A stretch of 64,000 nucleotides of DNA from JABMQB01 sp964575025. GTDB taxonomy: Bacteria > Bacteroidota > Bacteroidia > Bacteroidales > Prolixibacteraceae. Location of the stretch: positions 21,582 through 85,581 of the forward strand of contig CAZNPV010000012.1 of assembly GCA_964575025.1 (NCBI GenBank). Reading direction: 5' to 3'. Below, one piece after another: positions 27,277 through 37,107 of the stretch. The notes beneath the pieces are model-generated. The model saw nothing but the letters and a program-made list of their open reading frames with translations, was not told the DNA's origin and ran no database searches. A program made the translations under genes and the position numbers. How positions within the stretch are numbered: the stretch's first letter is position 1; each line of letters begins with the position of its first letter.

Positions 27277-28623
27277 ATGCGTTTTAAGGTTATAGCCATA
27301 GGATCTCTTCTTTTCCTTCTCTCGTGCCAGAAAAGTGCGGTAACGTATTTACCGGACGAAGTGGCAAAGAGAGGGGAATGGTTTGAACCCGAACCTTTTG
27401 GCATGGCCTATATTCCCCGTGGGACATTCCGGTTTGGCCCCAACGACGATGACTATCATGATGATCCAAATTCCTCAAAAATTGTAACGGTCGAATCCTT
27501 CTGGATGGATGACACGGAAATAACAAACAATGAATACCGGCAATTTGTCTATTGGGTCAGGGATTCCATCGCCAGAAAACTTCTCGGACAGATGTACACC
27601 GATTTCATGATTCTCAACGATAGCAGAGGTGTTCCGTTGGATAACCCGATTCTTAACTGGGAAGAAAAAATCGAATGGAACGATCCGGACTACAGAGGAG
27701 CCCTTGAAGAATTATATATCCCTGAAGAAGAACGCTTTAACCATAAACAACAAATTGATGTACGAAATTTAATCTACGATTACTACTGGATCGATTATGA
27801 GCAGGCTGCCAGAACAAATAACCGCTATAATTACGAAACACAGAGCTATGAAGGTTCCGTAACAGGTATTGACGGTACTGAACAACCCATCCAAAACAGG
27901 AGTTCCTTCCTGATGCACGAAAGCGTACCTGCTTACCCCGATACCCTGGTGTGGATCAGGGATTTTACCTATTCCTACAATGAGCCTTTTACCCTCAACT
28001 ATTTTTCACATGTAGGATTTGATGACTATCCGGTTGTGGGTGTATCCTGGAAACAGGCAAAAGCATTCTGCCACTGGAGATCCAATCTGTTATTCAGAAC
28101 AAATTCCAGACTCAAGGAAACACCTCCTCATGACTTCAGACTTCCTACAGAAGCAGAATGGGAATATGCCGCCAGAGGAGGCCTCAAAAATACCCTGTAT
28201 CCATGGGGTAGTTATTATACCCGGGATCAGGCTGGCTGTTTTGTTGCCAATTTCAAACCCCGTCGGGGAAATTACGTTGCCGACAGTCCGAACAGTACAA
28301 CCACCATGCAGGTAGGAATTTTCGATCCCAATGGCTACGGACTGTATGATATGGCCGGAAATGTAGCCGAATGGACCGCAGATGCATTTTATGAAGCTGC
28401 TTATGATATTATGAACGACTATAATCCGTTTATTAATTACAATGCCCGCCCCCAGGATCCACCGGTACTGAAAAGAAAAGTAATACGGGGAGGATCCTGG
28501 AAAGATATAGCCTTTTTTATCCAGAACGCTACACGCAGCTATGAATACCAGGACAGCACCAAATCATACATCGGATTCAGATGTGTCCGTACTTCCTTCC
28601 GGAATGAATTAAAGAACAGATAA
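27277..28623 (+). CDS. Second GldK/GldJ-like lipoprotein (gldK paralogue)
   Basis: This 448-residue lipoprotein has the lipobox LLSC at about residues 14-17. It aligns with gldK along its whole length, sharing long blocks such as FWMDDTEITNNEYRQFVYW, PIQNRSSF, DTLVWIRDFTYSYNEP and GLYDMAGNVAEWT. By eye more than half of the residues are identical. It is therefore a tandem duplicate flanking gldLMN, or the local counterpart of GldJ, a known GldK relative required for gliding in Flavobacterium. It lies behind the gldN terminator, so it probably has its own promoter. Its role could be an alternative or mixed ring subunit (inference). Confidence 0.85.
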   Translation: MRFKVIAIGSLLFLLSCQKSAVTYLPDEVAKRGEWFEPEPFGMAYIPRGTFRFGPNDDDYHDDPNSSKIVTVESFWMDDTEITNNEYRQFVYWVRDSIARKLLGQMYTDFMILNDSRGVPLDNPILNWEEKIEWNDPDYRGALEELYIPEEERFNHKQQIDVRNLIYDYYWIDYEQAARTNNRYNYETQSYEGSVTGIDGTEQPIQNRSSFLMHESVPAYPDTLVWIRDFTYSYNEPFTLNYFSHVGFDDYPVVGVSWKQAKAFCHWRSNLLFRTNSRLKETPPHDFRLPTEAEWEYAARGGLKNTLYPWGSYYTRDQAGCFVANFKPRRGNYVADSPNSTTTMQVGIFDPNGYGLYDMAGNVAEWTADAFYEAAYDIMNDYNPFINYNARPQDPPVLKRKVIRGGSWKDIAFFIQNATRSYEYQDSTKSYIGFRCVRTSFRNELKNR

Positions 28624-28642
28624 ATATCCTCTTTTGATGCCC

Positions 28643-31600
28643 CTAGTCCGGAGAGAATGTCGTGTGCCGGGTTACAATAAATCGTTTTGTCACATCCAGG
28701 CCTTGTGCTTTTACCCTTAAAAAATACAATCCATCTTTATACCTTCTGACATCTATCTGTAAGGATGATGCCTTCATTTCCCGTTGAAGTATTTTCTCCC
28801 CACCTACTGAATAAATTTCAATTTCCGGATTTGTGAACCTCTGATAATCATCCATTTCCAATCGCAACCATCCATTGGTCGGATTTGGATAAATCCGGAT
28901 GGTTCCCGGTGAAATTTCGGGTGCAACTGCCGTAGGATCATTCGCAGCATTTACGGTAATAGTAAATACAAGCGTATCTGTATTCCCGGAGGGATCTGTT
29001 GCAAGATAAACTTCTTTCGTTGTGCCTGTTGGAAAACAAGCCCCGGAACCTAACCCTTGCAGTTGTGTAATGTCCACACTGCAGTTATCGCTTGCAGAAA
29101 CCTCCGGGTAATGAATTTCTGTTGTACTTTCACCCGGTTCAGCCTCCACAACAATGGGATTTACCGGATCAAATACCGGGGATAAAGTATCCTTCACCGC
29201 AATCTCTGTTGTGCAAACGGTAACGTTTCCGTGAAGGTCTGNNNNNNNNNNNNNNNNNNNNNNNNNNNNNNNNNNNNNNNNNNNNNNNNNNNNNNNNNNN
29301 NNNNNNNNNNNNNNNNNNNNNNNNNNNNNNNNNNNNNNNNNCCAATGTGGATACGGAAGCCTCTCCCCGACCATCCAGGTAAAGCATCGTATCATGACAG
29401 CTAACTACCGGCGCCATGGTATCAACCACCGTAACAATGGATACACATTCGGAATAATTGCCATTCCGGTCTCCTGTTTTTGCAGTCACCTTGTTTTCCC
29501 CGATATCATCACACCCGAACCAGGAATAATCTATCGAATAAGATGTAATTTCACAGTTGTCCGTACTTTGACCACATATATCCACAGGATAAATATGAGC
29601 CATTCCATCCTTATCAAGGTATAAGAACGTATCTTTACAGAGCGCCAGGGGTTTTACGGAATCGGTAACATGAATGGTGTCAGCCAACCTAAGCCTGCAT
29701 CCCTTGGCATCGGAAACCACCGCTTCATAAATGCCTTTTTTTAAATTCCTTATTGTAAAAGATTCCTGCCCGGTGGACCACAAAACTGAGTACGGAAGAG
29801 TTCCTCCTGAAGGAGTGACTGATATCTTTCCGTATTTATCTTCTGTACAGAGTACATCCACCTTATCGATCACAGCGGTCAGTTCCGGTGGTTCTGAAAT
29901 CACGACGTTTTTGGTTATTTCATTCAGGAAGGCATCTCTGATCGTTACCGAATAAAAACCAGCTTCCAGGTTGTCTAATGTATCAGAAGGACCTGAAAAA
30001 ACCGAATCTCCTGTTGACCAGATATACGTGTAGGATCCTGTACCTCTGGCAACTTCTGCCACAATGCTTCCATTCTTATCTCCATTGCAAAGAACATCAT
30101 TGTAAAATATATTTACAGAAAAAATTCCATCCCCCCGGACAGAAAAAATAAAGGGATGGTTTACCGGATCATTGGTATGGATTACTATTTCAGCCTCCCT
30201 GCTACCCAAAACGGTTGGTGTGAATGCAACTTCAAACCGGGTACTGTCACCGGGAGCAATGATGCGATCAGGCAACAGAGAAACCGAAAAACAGGCTGCA
30301 TGGTTTCCGGTAATTTCTATCTCTGGGGTCCCTGTAAGATTGAGGAACCCTTCGCCTTTGTTTTTTATCAGAAAAGACCGGAAGATGGTTTGATCATTTA
30401 TTTCTGCCTTTCCAAAATCTGTAAAATCTGCTCTTTCGGGAGTTGAATCGTTGTTTTCTATGGGTATCCCGTTTCCTGAAAGGATGATTCCGGGTGAAAG
30501 CCTGTTTTGGAAACCCGGAGTTGGAAAATCAGCCCTGTACGAATGGGTATTTCTGTAACCTCCTGATCCGTTGGGTATCCGTTGCAGCGAATGATGGTCT
30601 TTGTCCTTGTTTTCATTTTCATTCAGCTGCTGTTCACCGGGATGTAAGAGGGACAACAATCCGGAATCATCTGCATCATCGGTATCATAAACAACGGCAT
30701 CAATTAATCCGGAGGTTGTCATTAAAGTTCCATTAGGGAAATCCTTCCCATTTCCACAGTAAAGTACGATGGCATCCGCACCATTTTGAATTTTTCCGTC
30801 CGGAATAACCCTGTCGCATGCAGAAATCCCGGAATTCCCTGCAACAAAATAGCCGTCATCATCTGTTTCACATCCATCCAGTCCGATTGAGAAATAGGAT
30901 TTGTCGTTGCTGCCGTTAAAAAATACCATAACGATTCCGTCCAGGGATGTATTCCCAGCTCCTCCATCATATAATTCAACAAATTCCATGGTATCGGAGC
31001 CGGGTGTATCTGCATCCATCTCATTAATAAACAAATCATTCATTGAGAATATAACCTGATTGGCAGGTGAGAATGTTGTGTTGTATTTAAGAAAACCACC
31101 CTCCTGATTGTATTCAAAAGCCATAAGGCTATAGCAGGAACCAGGGATTAACCCTCCGGCAACAACACTTCTTCCTGAACCATTATATATGCAGTACCAT
31201 TCCGGATCTCCGGACGGTTCGCCCCAGGCAAACAGCGTATCGGCCCTGTAAACTTTATTATTGACAGGAACAGCAAAACCGGCTACTCCTTCCCGTATAA
31301 AAACAAGGCAACTATCGCCATCTCCCCGTTCCCAGGCAATCAACGCTTTGGTTGCATCCAGTTCCGATACATGTAAGGTATGTACCTGAAGCGTTGGAAC
31401 CGGGACCACGACCCCTGACCCTTCCATTCCAAAACGGAAAATCCCGTTTTCCTCATCCCCGTTATGAATGGTCATCATTGAAAAATAACTGCCTCCGGCT
31501 AAAGGGTGGAACGCTATTTCAAGGGAACAGGAGTCCCCGGGGGCAACCGATTGAGGAACAGGGGAAAGAATACTGAAATTTGAAGAATCAGAAAGCCACA

Positions 31601-32546
31601 CCGCGTAGAGAGGCAACAAGGTATCTCCGGTATTGACGATATGAAAAATACGTACAACCGATCCGGAATCCGCCTCTGTTGCTCCAAAGTACGTATGGTT
31701 ACCGGGTTCCGGAGTCAAATCCCCGTTAAGAATCTGCTTCCTGTTCCCAAAAACTTTTATTTCAGGAGAACTCAGAACAATGAAAGAACAAACATCGTTT
31801 TCCCAGTTATTCTTATTGCAGATTAATTCCAGTAACTGCATCCGTGTTCCCTTTGCTCCTTTGGAGTCATCATACCGGATATTGATCGGCTCTTTTTCAA
31901 TAGTGGGGTGAGGAAAAAGAGCCACACAATTTTTTCCGTTTTCCAGTCCGGAAGGCACAGCTGAAGCACAAACCGACAGGCCCCCGGAAGAGAGATACTC
32001 CTGGTTGGTCCATCCGGTTTCCGGATTGTTTCCTCCCAGGGAAGTACCCTCATCCATATGGATTCCGGTTATAAACAACGGATTTGCGGGTCGGGGGCCT
32101 TCTGCGCTCCGATAAGCAAGTAGCTGGTCGCCTGATGATAAGGAAAATTCTGCGTACCCCGGGGCAGGCACCAGGGTTCCTCCTGCTGCTGAAACTTCAA
32201 AAGACGTTCCGCCAGAATTTGCTTCTGCATAAACCGCATCACCAACGGTCAATCCGGGAGATGTATAGACCAGATGGCCTTCAGAACTTCCAATCCAACC
32301 ACTGCCACTCCAACCTTCATCCGTAAAATAGATCTTCTCTCCTGCCTGAATATCCCTCAATACCAGAAACGCAAAACCAGGGTTGGAGCCTCCCTTAATC
32401 CTGATAAAAGCCAGGATTCCGGAATCCGAATGCTGCGCTTCAGCTGTGGAAACATATAAAAAGACAAACAGTAAAAAACATATGCTACACCTTATCAGGG
32501 AATACACTACCTGACACCGTGTATGAAGGGGATTAACAACTTTCAT
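28643..32546 (-). CDS. Giant secreted T9SS cargo protein, interrupted by an assembly gap
   Basis: A signal peptide (hydrophobic FLLFVFLYVSTAEA, ending near residue 38) is followed by about 1068 readable residues, then the 100-N gap, then about 198 residues. Visible modules: a choice-of-anchor-D-like domain (about 280-370), a lamin-tail-like segment (LFINEMDADTPGSDTMEFVEL), a second anchor-D-like domain, two SprB-type repeats (LCNGDKNGSI..; LCTEDKYGKI..), HYR-like domains around the gap, and a type A T9SS sorting domain (IRIYPNPTNGWLRLEM..). The two sides are in different frames only because the N count is arbitrary. It is probably a surface adhesin; function is unproven. Confidence 0.82.
29242..29341. 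other. Assembly gap (100 N)
   Basis: Exactly 100 undefined bases, the usual placeholder for a gap of unknown size. Joining the flanks in frame needs a missing length divisible by three. Repeated HYR-type domains on both sides probably caused the assembly break. Confidence 0.98.
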
Positions 32547-32685
32547 ACGGATTTGTTTGGGTTATATTCTTATACTACGATCAGACAACATCAGTCTGAA
32601 TCCCTTACAAGGTACAGATAAAAACCGAAATAATAAAAAACAGGAATCTTTTTTTTTATCGCAACCTGTCAAACGAAAAGAGAAC

Positions 32686-34542
32686 TTAATCGGGATTGAT
32701 CCAGTCACCGTATTCTCTGATCAGCTGTTCCAGTTCTTCCACTGCTTTATCGTAAGGAATATGCTTTTTTTTGAGTTGTTGTCCTTTGTAGAGGTTTACT
32801 TTCCCCTGGCCGGCACCCACAAATCCGTAATCAGCATCGATCATTTCACCCGGTCCGTTAACGACACAACCCATGATTCCAATTTTTAAATTATTGAGGT
32901 GTTTAAAATGTTCTTTTACCCGTCTGGTTGTCTCATGCAGATCAAAAAGGGTTCGTCCGCATCCCGGGCAGGAAATAAATTCGGTTTTGGATATCCTCAT
33001 CCGGCTGGCCTGTAAAATTCCAAAATTTAAATCCTTAAGTTCGGTAAACGTTATAACCTCTCCTTTATTATGAATACACAATCCATCGCCATACCCATCA
33101 ATCAGCAGTCCTCCGAGGTCAGCGGATGCTTTGATCTGCAAATCTTCCAGCTTTTGTTCGTTATATTTCCTGTAAAGAATAACGGGAACCTTCCATATAT
33201 GGGTTTCCAGCATCATAAAGAAGGCTCTGAGTTCTGCATAAGGATTGCGGTTAAAACTTTCAAGGATCAGGACCGTTTTCCGGGTTTGTCTGAGTTTTGT
33301 GATAATTTCGGGATTCTGATCCATGAACCGGTCAAATTCAGCTTTGTTGGTCCGGATAAATTTCATCCGGCCCCAGCGTGTGCTTTCAAAAAGATACTCA
33401 TCCAGGTTAATAATTGGATATTCGTTTCTCTGGATATCAAGAATTTTGTTCTCAGAGATAAAATAGTCGGGGATCAGTTTCCCTCTGATTGGCAGTAATT
33501 CTTTTAATGAACGAACCCCAAGATGGGCAACCACAACAGGCAATTGCCTGCCTCCAAACTTTAATACCGGCCGGGTTGATCGTCTTTCATATTCAAAGGG
33601 ATTGGTTTGGGCATGCAAAGGGGCACTGATCGGCTGATGATCCTGGTAGGATTTAAAATGGTGAATCAGTCTTTTAGCAACGGAAATTTCGTTCTCCGGA
33701 GCTTCTGTAAGGGAAACACGAATGGTATCCCCTATTCCATCAGCCATCAAAGCACCCATACCGACAGCTGACCTGATCCGGCCTTCTTCTCCCTCACCCG
33801 CTTCGGTAACCCCCAGATGAAGAGGGTATTTCATGCCTTCCAGGCGCATTTTAAAATTGAACAGCCGGACGGTATACACCATAATCCGTGTATTGCTCGA
33901 CTTTATAGAGATGACCACATTTTTAAAATCAACCTTTTTACAGATCCGTAAAAATTCCATCACCGATTCAACAATACCGGCAGGGGTATCTCCATAACGG
34001 CTCATAATCCGGTCAGATAAAGATCCCTGGTTAGCCCCGATGCGAAGTGCCGTCCGGTTTTTTTTTAACATCGCCAAAAAAGGGACAAATTGCTGTTCTA
34101 TTTTATCCAGTTCTTTGCGATACTCCTCATCGTTGTACAGGATTTGTCTGAACTTAGCCCTCTTATCATAAAAATTACCTGGGTTGATCCGTATCTTTGA
34201 GACATAATCAGCAGCAATCTCTGCCAGCTTTGGATTGAAATGAATATCCGCGATTAACGGTACATGGCAATCCCTAGTTTCCAGTTCGTCTACAATATTT
34301 TTCAGGTTTTTCGCATCCTGAATACCCCTGACTGTTACACGTACATAATCGGCTCCTGCTTTTACGATCCTGAGGATCTGATTTACGGTTGCCTCCGTAT
34401 TGCATGTATCTGTGTCGGTCATGGATTGTATGCGGATCGGATAATTCCCACCCATTAGCGTATTCCCGATCTGCACTTCCCAGGTTTTCTGTCGCTGATA
34501 CCGGGTTAAATCCTTTACATAATTAAAATGATAATCTTTCAT
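32686..34542 (-). CDS. ispG: 4-hydroxy-3-methylbut-2-enyl diphosphate synthase, long form
   Basis: IspG (GcpE) is an iron-sulfur enzyme of the MEP isoprenoid pathway, converting MEcPP to HMBPP. At 618 residues it is the long form with a middle insert, common in Bacteroidota, Chlamydia and plants. The TIM-barrel part includes IQSMTDTDTCN and LIADIHFNPKLA; the C-terminal cluster domain has ISCPGCGRTLFDL and IMGCVVNGPGEM, supplying three cysteines plus a conserved Glu. Transcription probably starts from a TAnnTTTG site just upstream. It is divergent from gldA. Confidence 0.95.
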   Translation of the reverse strand: MKDYHFNYVKDLTRYQRQKTWEVQIGNTLMGGNYPIRIQSMTDTDTCNTEATVNQILRIVKAGADYVRVTVRGIQDAKNLKNIVDELETRDCHVPLIADIHFNPKLAEIAADYVSKIRINPGNFYDKRAKFRQILYNDEEYRKELDKIEQQFVPFLAMLKKNRTALRIGANQGSLSDRIMSRYGDTPAGIVESVMEFLRICKKVDFKNVVISIKSSNTRIMVYTVRLFNFKMRLEGMKYPLHLGVTEAGEGEEGRIRSAVGMGALMADGIGDTIRVSLTEAPENEISVAKRLIHHFKSYQDHQPISAPLHAQTNPFEYERRSTRPVLKFGGRQLPVVVAHLGVRSLKELLPIRGKLIPDYFISENKILDIQRNEYPIINLDEYLFESTRWGRMKFIRTNKAEFDRFMDQNPEIITKLRQTRKTVLILESFNRNPYAELRAFFMMLETHIWKVPVILYRKYNEQKLEDLQIKASADLGGLLIDGYGDGLCIHNKGEVITFTELKDLNFGILQASRMRISKTEFISCPGCGRTLFDLHETTRRVKEHFKHLNNLKIGIMGCVVNGPGEMIDADYGFVGAGQGKVNLYKGQQLKKKHIPYDKAVEELEQLIREYGDWINPD

Positions 34543-34565
34543 ACAATGACCGAATTGCCGAAATA

Positions 34566-34573
34566 CAAATTTA
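34566..34573 (-). promoter_or_regulatory. Putative -7 promoter element for ispG
   Basis: The minus strand reads TAAATTTG, matching TAnnTTTG, 23 bases before the ispG start codon. Confidence 0.45.
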
Positions 34574-34603
34574 AGGGAATTCTGTTAAATTAAAAGAATA
34601 GAC

Positions 34604-34611
34604 TATTTTTG
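34604..34611 (+). promoter_or_regulatory. Putative -7 promoter element for gldA
   Basis: TATTTTTG matches TAnnTTTG and lies 16 bases before the gldA ATG, which would give a very short leader. Confidence 0.45.
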
Positions 34612-34627
34612 TTTCCGTTATACGATT

Positions 34628-35533
34628 ATGTCCATTGAGATAAAAAATATTACAAAATTCTATGGCCGCAGAAAAGCCCTTGATTCAGTTACCTTTTCAG
34701 TGAGAGAGGGAGAACTTACAGGTTTTTTGGGGCCCAATGGTGCCGGTAAATCCACACTGATGAAAATCATCGCCGGTTACCTGGCTCCCTCTTCAGGCGA
34801 AGTTTTTATTCAGGGGAGCAAAGTTGCGCCTCAAAATGCTTTGTTGCGCGGAACGATTGGATACCTTCCTGAAAACAATCCATTGTACATGGATCTGTTT
34901 GTCAAAGAATCGCTTGAAATCACAGCCGGTTTATACCGGTTAAAAAATATCAGGAACAGGGTAGCTGAAATGATAGAAATTACGGGATTAACCGGGGAAC
35001 AGCATAAGAAAATCGGAGCGCTTTCGCGGGGTTACCGGCAACGCGTGGGGTTAGCACAGGTTTTAATTCACGATCCGCCTGTATTGATCCTTGATGAACC
35101 CACTTCAGGGCTTGATCCGAACCAGTTGGATGAGATACGCAGGCTGATCCGCAACATAAGCCACGATAAAACGGTCATCCTGTCATCCCATATTATGCAG
35201 GAGATAGAGGAAGTTACCAGCTGTGTACTGATCATCCATCAGGGAAGGATTATTGCAGACGGCGGTGTTGATGAGCTGAAAAACAGAGGCATCAAAAGCA
35301 ACAGGACATTTGTTGCTGAATATTCAGGTAGAGCCGATCCGGAGAAGTTAAAAAAAATAAACGGAGTCACGGATGCTGTGTACGAAAACGGCATGTGGTT
35401 CATTGAAGCCATCCCTGAGAAAGATATCAGGCCGGATCTGTTTCATTTTGCGGTTCAACATGACCTCGTTCTGCTTACACTCCAGGAAAAGAAGCAAAGC
35501 CTGGAACATGTCTTTCAGCAATTAACCCGGTGA
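34628..35533 (+). CDS. gldA: ABC transporter ATP-binding protein, GldA-type
   Basis: This 301-residue ABC ATPase has Walker A GPNGAGKST near residue 36, signature LSRGYRQRVGLAQ, Walker B VLILDEPTSGLDP and the H-loop in LSSHIMQEIEEV. A C-terminal regulatory extension of about 80 residues matches the NatA/GldA/DrrA type. GldA was first described as the ATPase of the GldAFG exporter in gliding Flavobacterium, but homologues are widespread in non-gliding Bacteroidota. No gldF or gldG permease gene follows: the next gene is metK behind a riboswitch. The substrate is unknown. Confidence 0.8.
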   Translation: MSIEIKNITKFYGRRKALDSVTFSVREGELTGFLGPNGAGKSTLMKIIAGYLAPSSGEVFIQGSKVAPQNALLRGTIGYLPENNPLYMDLFVKESLEITAGLYRLKNIRNRVAEMIEITGLTGEQHKKIGALSRGYRQRVGLAQVLIHDPPVLILDEPTSGLDPNQLDEIRRLIRNISHDKTVILSSHIMQEIEEVTSCVLIIHQGRIIADGGVDELKNRGIKSNRTFVAEYSGRADPEKLKKINGVTDAVYENGMWFIEAIPEKDIRPDLFHFAVQHDLVLLTLQEKKQSLEHVFQQLTR

Positions 35534-35664
35534 TGCATTGGTTTTTATTCTGCCTGCCAACCAGGCAACCAACATGTCCTGCTTTAAGCCCTCAGGTGCA
35601 GGAATAAACCCTTCCCCTGCTGATTAAAAAAAAGAATTGTTCTTTTTTATTCCCGAAAAATACC

Positions 35665-35672
35665 TACATTTG
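35665..35672 (+). promoter_or_regulatory. Putative -7 promoter element of metK
   Basis: TACATTTG matches TAnnTTTG. A start about 7 bases downstream would begin the transcript almost exactly at the SAM-II-like RNA, which supports both predictions. Confidence 0.55.
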
Positions 35673-35679
35673 TAACCGT

Positions 35680-35735
35680 AAGTGGAAAGATTTGTGATTG
35701 ATTGCAACCACCGGAAAAAATGCTAAAACAATCGG
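35680..35735 (+). ncRNA. SAM-II-like riboswitch upstream of metK
   Basis: Stem P1 pairs GTGG (35682-35685) with CCAC (35708-35711). The loop carries GATTTG and ATTGC, as in SAM-II. The loop segment GATTG (35696-35700) pairs perfectly with CAATC (35729-35733) after the conserved GCTAAAA, making the H-type pseudoknot that defines SAM-II (metA motif). Known SAM-II RNAs bind S-adenosylmethionine and turn expression down. The downstream gene makes that ligand, so the logic is feedback control. Identification is by eye against the known family pattern, not by covariance search. Confidence 0.82.
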
Positions 35736-35801
35736 ATTCCAGAATCCTTTCAATCACTTCTCCCACAGATTTTTTGTTTCACAATTCCAGGATTTTCCCG
35801 G

Positions 35802-35819
35802 AATCAAAATTTTTTGATT
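35802..35819 (+). promoter_or_regulatory. Perfect palindrome abutting the metK start codon
   Basis: AATCAAAA, two T, then TTTTGATT forms an 18-base perfect inverted repeat ending at the base before the ATG. It could be a start-site hairpin masking translation, perhaps linked to the upstream riboswitch, or a protein-binding site. Function is not shown. Confidence 0.4.
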
Positions 35820-37073
35820 ATGAGTTATCTGTTTACAAGTGAATCGGTATCGGAGGGTCATCCGGACAAAATATCCGACCAGATCTCCGATGCTTTGCTC
35901 GACCAGTTTCTGGCTTTTGATCCGGAATCAAAAGTGGCCATTGAAACCCTGGTTACCACCGGTCAGGTTGTCGTGGCCGGTGAGGTAAAGTCCACCACCT
36001 ATGTAGATGTACCGGAAGTTACCCGGAGTGTTATTAACAACATTGGGTATACCCGTGCCTCCTACCGTTTTGACGGTGATTCATGCGGGGTACTCATCGC
36101 CATTCATGAACAAAGCCCGGATATAAACCGCGGAGTTGAAAAGTCAGACAAAAACGATCAGGGTGCAGGGGATCAGGGCATGATGTTTGGCTACGCCTGC
36201 AAAGATACCGATAATTACATGCCCTTATCCCTGGAACTTTCCCATCGGTTGTTAATGGAACTGGCCGAAATAAGACGGGAAGGGAAGGCAATGACCTATC
36301 TGCGCCCGGACTCAAAATCACAGGTTACCATTGAATATTCCGATGATAACATCCCCCTGAAAATTCAGGCGATTGTTGTTTCAACCCAACACGACGAATT
36401 TGATGCCGATGAACTGATGCTGGCAAAAATCAGGGAAGATGTAATCCAACTACTCATTCCAAGGGTAAAGGCTAAACTCCCGGCAAGGATTCAGGCTCTT
36501 TTCAGAGACGACATTGTGTACCATGTCAATCCCACCGGTAAGTTTGTCATTGGAGGGCCGCACGGGGATACCGGACTTACCGGAAGAAAAATTATCGTAG
36601 ACACCTATGGCGGAAGAGGAGCCCATGGAGGAGGCGCTTTCTCAGGAAAAGATCCCTCAAAAGTAGACCGTTCAGCAGCCTATGCCGCCCGCCATATTGC
36701 CAAAAACCTGGTGGCCGCAGGTGTTGCCGATGAGATCCTCGTGCAGCTTGCATATGCCATAGGTGTAGCCCGACCGGTAGGTATTTATGTGAACACCTAT
36801 GGACGGAAGAACATTCCCTTATCTGACGGGGAAATTGCCGGAAAAATCGAACAACTTTTTGATTTGCGACCCGCTGCCATAGAAAACAGATTGAAACTCA
36901 GAAATCCTATATACCTGGAAACAGCTGCTTACGGTCATATGGGCAGGGCACCTGTAACCATCATGAAAAAATTCGAAACTCCGTATTTTGGAAAAGTGGA
37001 AAAAGAGGTGGAGTTGTTTACCTGGGAAAAACTTGATTATGTGGATCCAATAAAAGCAGCCTTTGGGTTATAA
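35820..37073 (+). CDS. metK: S-adenosylmethionine synthetase
   Basis: MetK makes S-adenosylmethionine from ATP and methionine. From the ATG at 35820 it has 417 residues and starts MSYLFTSESVSEGHPDKI, the methionine- and ATP-site motif. GAGDQGMMFGYA follows near residue 118, and the phosphate-binding GGRGAHGGGAFSGKDPSKVDRS lies near residue 267. The gene is longer than the E. coli enzyme (384) by loop insertions typical of Bacteroidota. It is preceded by a SAM-II-like riboswitch, so product feedback is likely. A TTG two codons earlier is unlikely to be used. Confidence 0.95.
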   Translation: MSYLFTSESVSEGHPDKISDQISDALLDQFLAFDPESKVAIETLVTTGQVVVAGEVKSTTYVDVPEVTRSVINNIGYTRASYRFDGDSCGVLIAIHEQSPDINRGVEKSDKNDQGAGDQGMMFGYACKDTDNYMPLSLELSHRLLMELAEIRREGKAMTYLRPDSKSQVTIEYSDDNIPLKIQAIVVSTQHDEFDADELMLAKIREDVIQLLIPRVKAKLPARIQALFRDDIVYHVNPTGKFVIGGPHGDTGLTGRKIIVDTYGGRGAHGGGAFSGKDPSKVDRSAAYAARHIAKNLVAAGVADEILVQLAYAIGVARPVGIYVNTYGRKNIPLSDGEIAGKIEQLFDLRPAAIENRLKLRNPIYLETAAYGHMGRAPVTIMKKFETPYFGKVEKEVELFTWEKLDYVDPIKAAFGL

Positions 37074-37107
37074 AAGGGAACCACACAAGTGCAAAGCCAT
37101 CCGGTTA

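Noticed and set aside
35551..35567. Hairpin TGCCTG/CAGGCA after gldA as a terminator
   Set aside because: The stem is only 6 bases and no T tract follows on the plus strand, so termination cannot be claimed.
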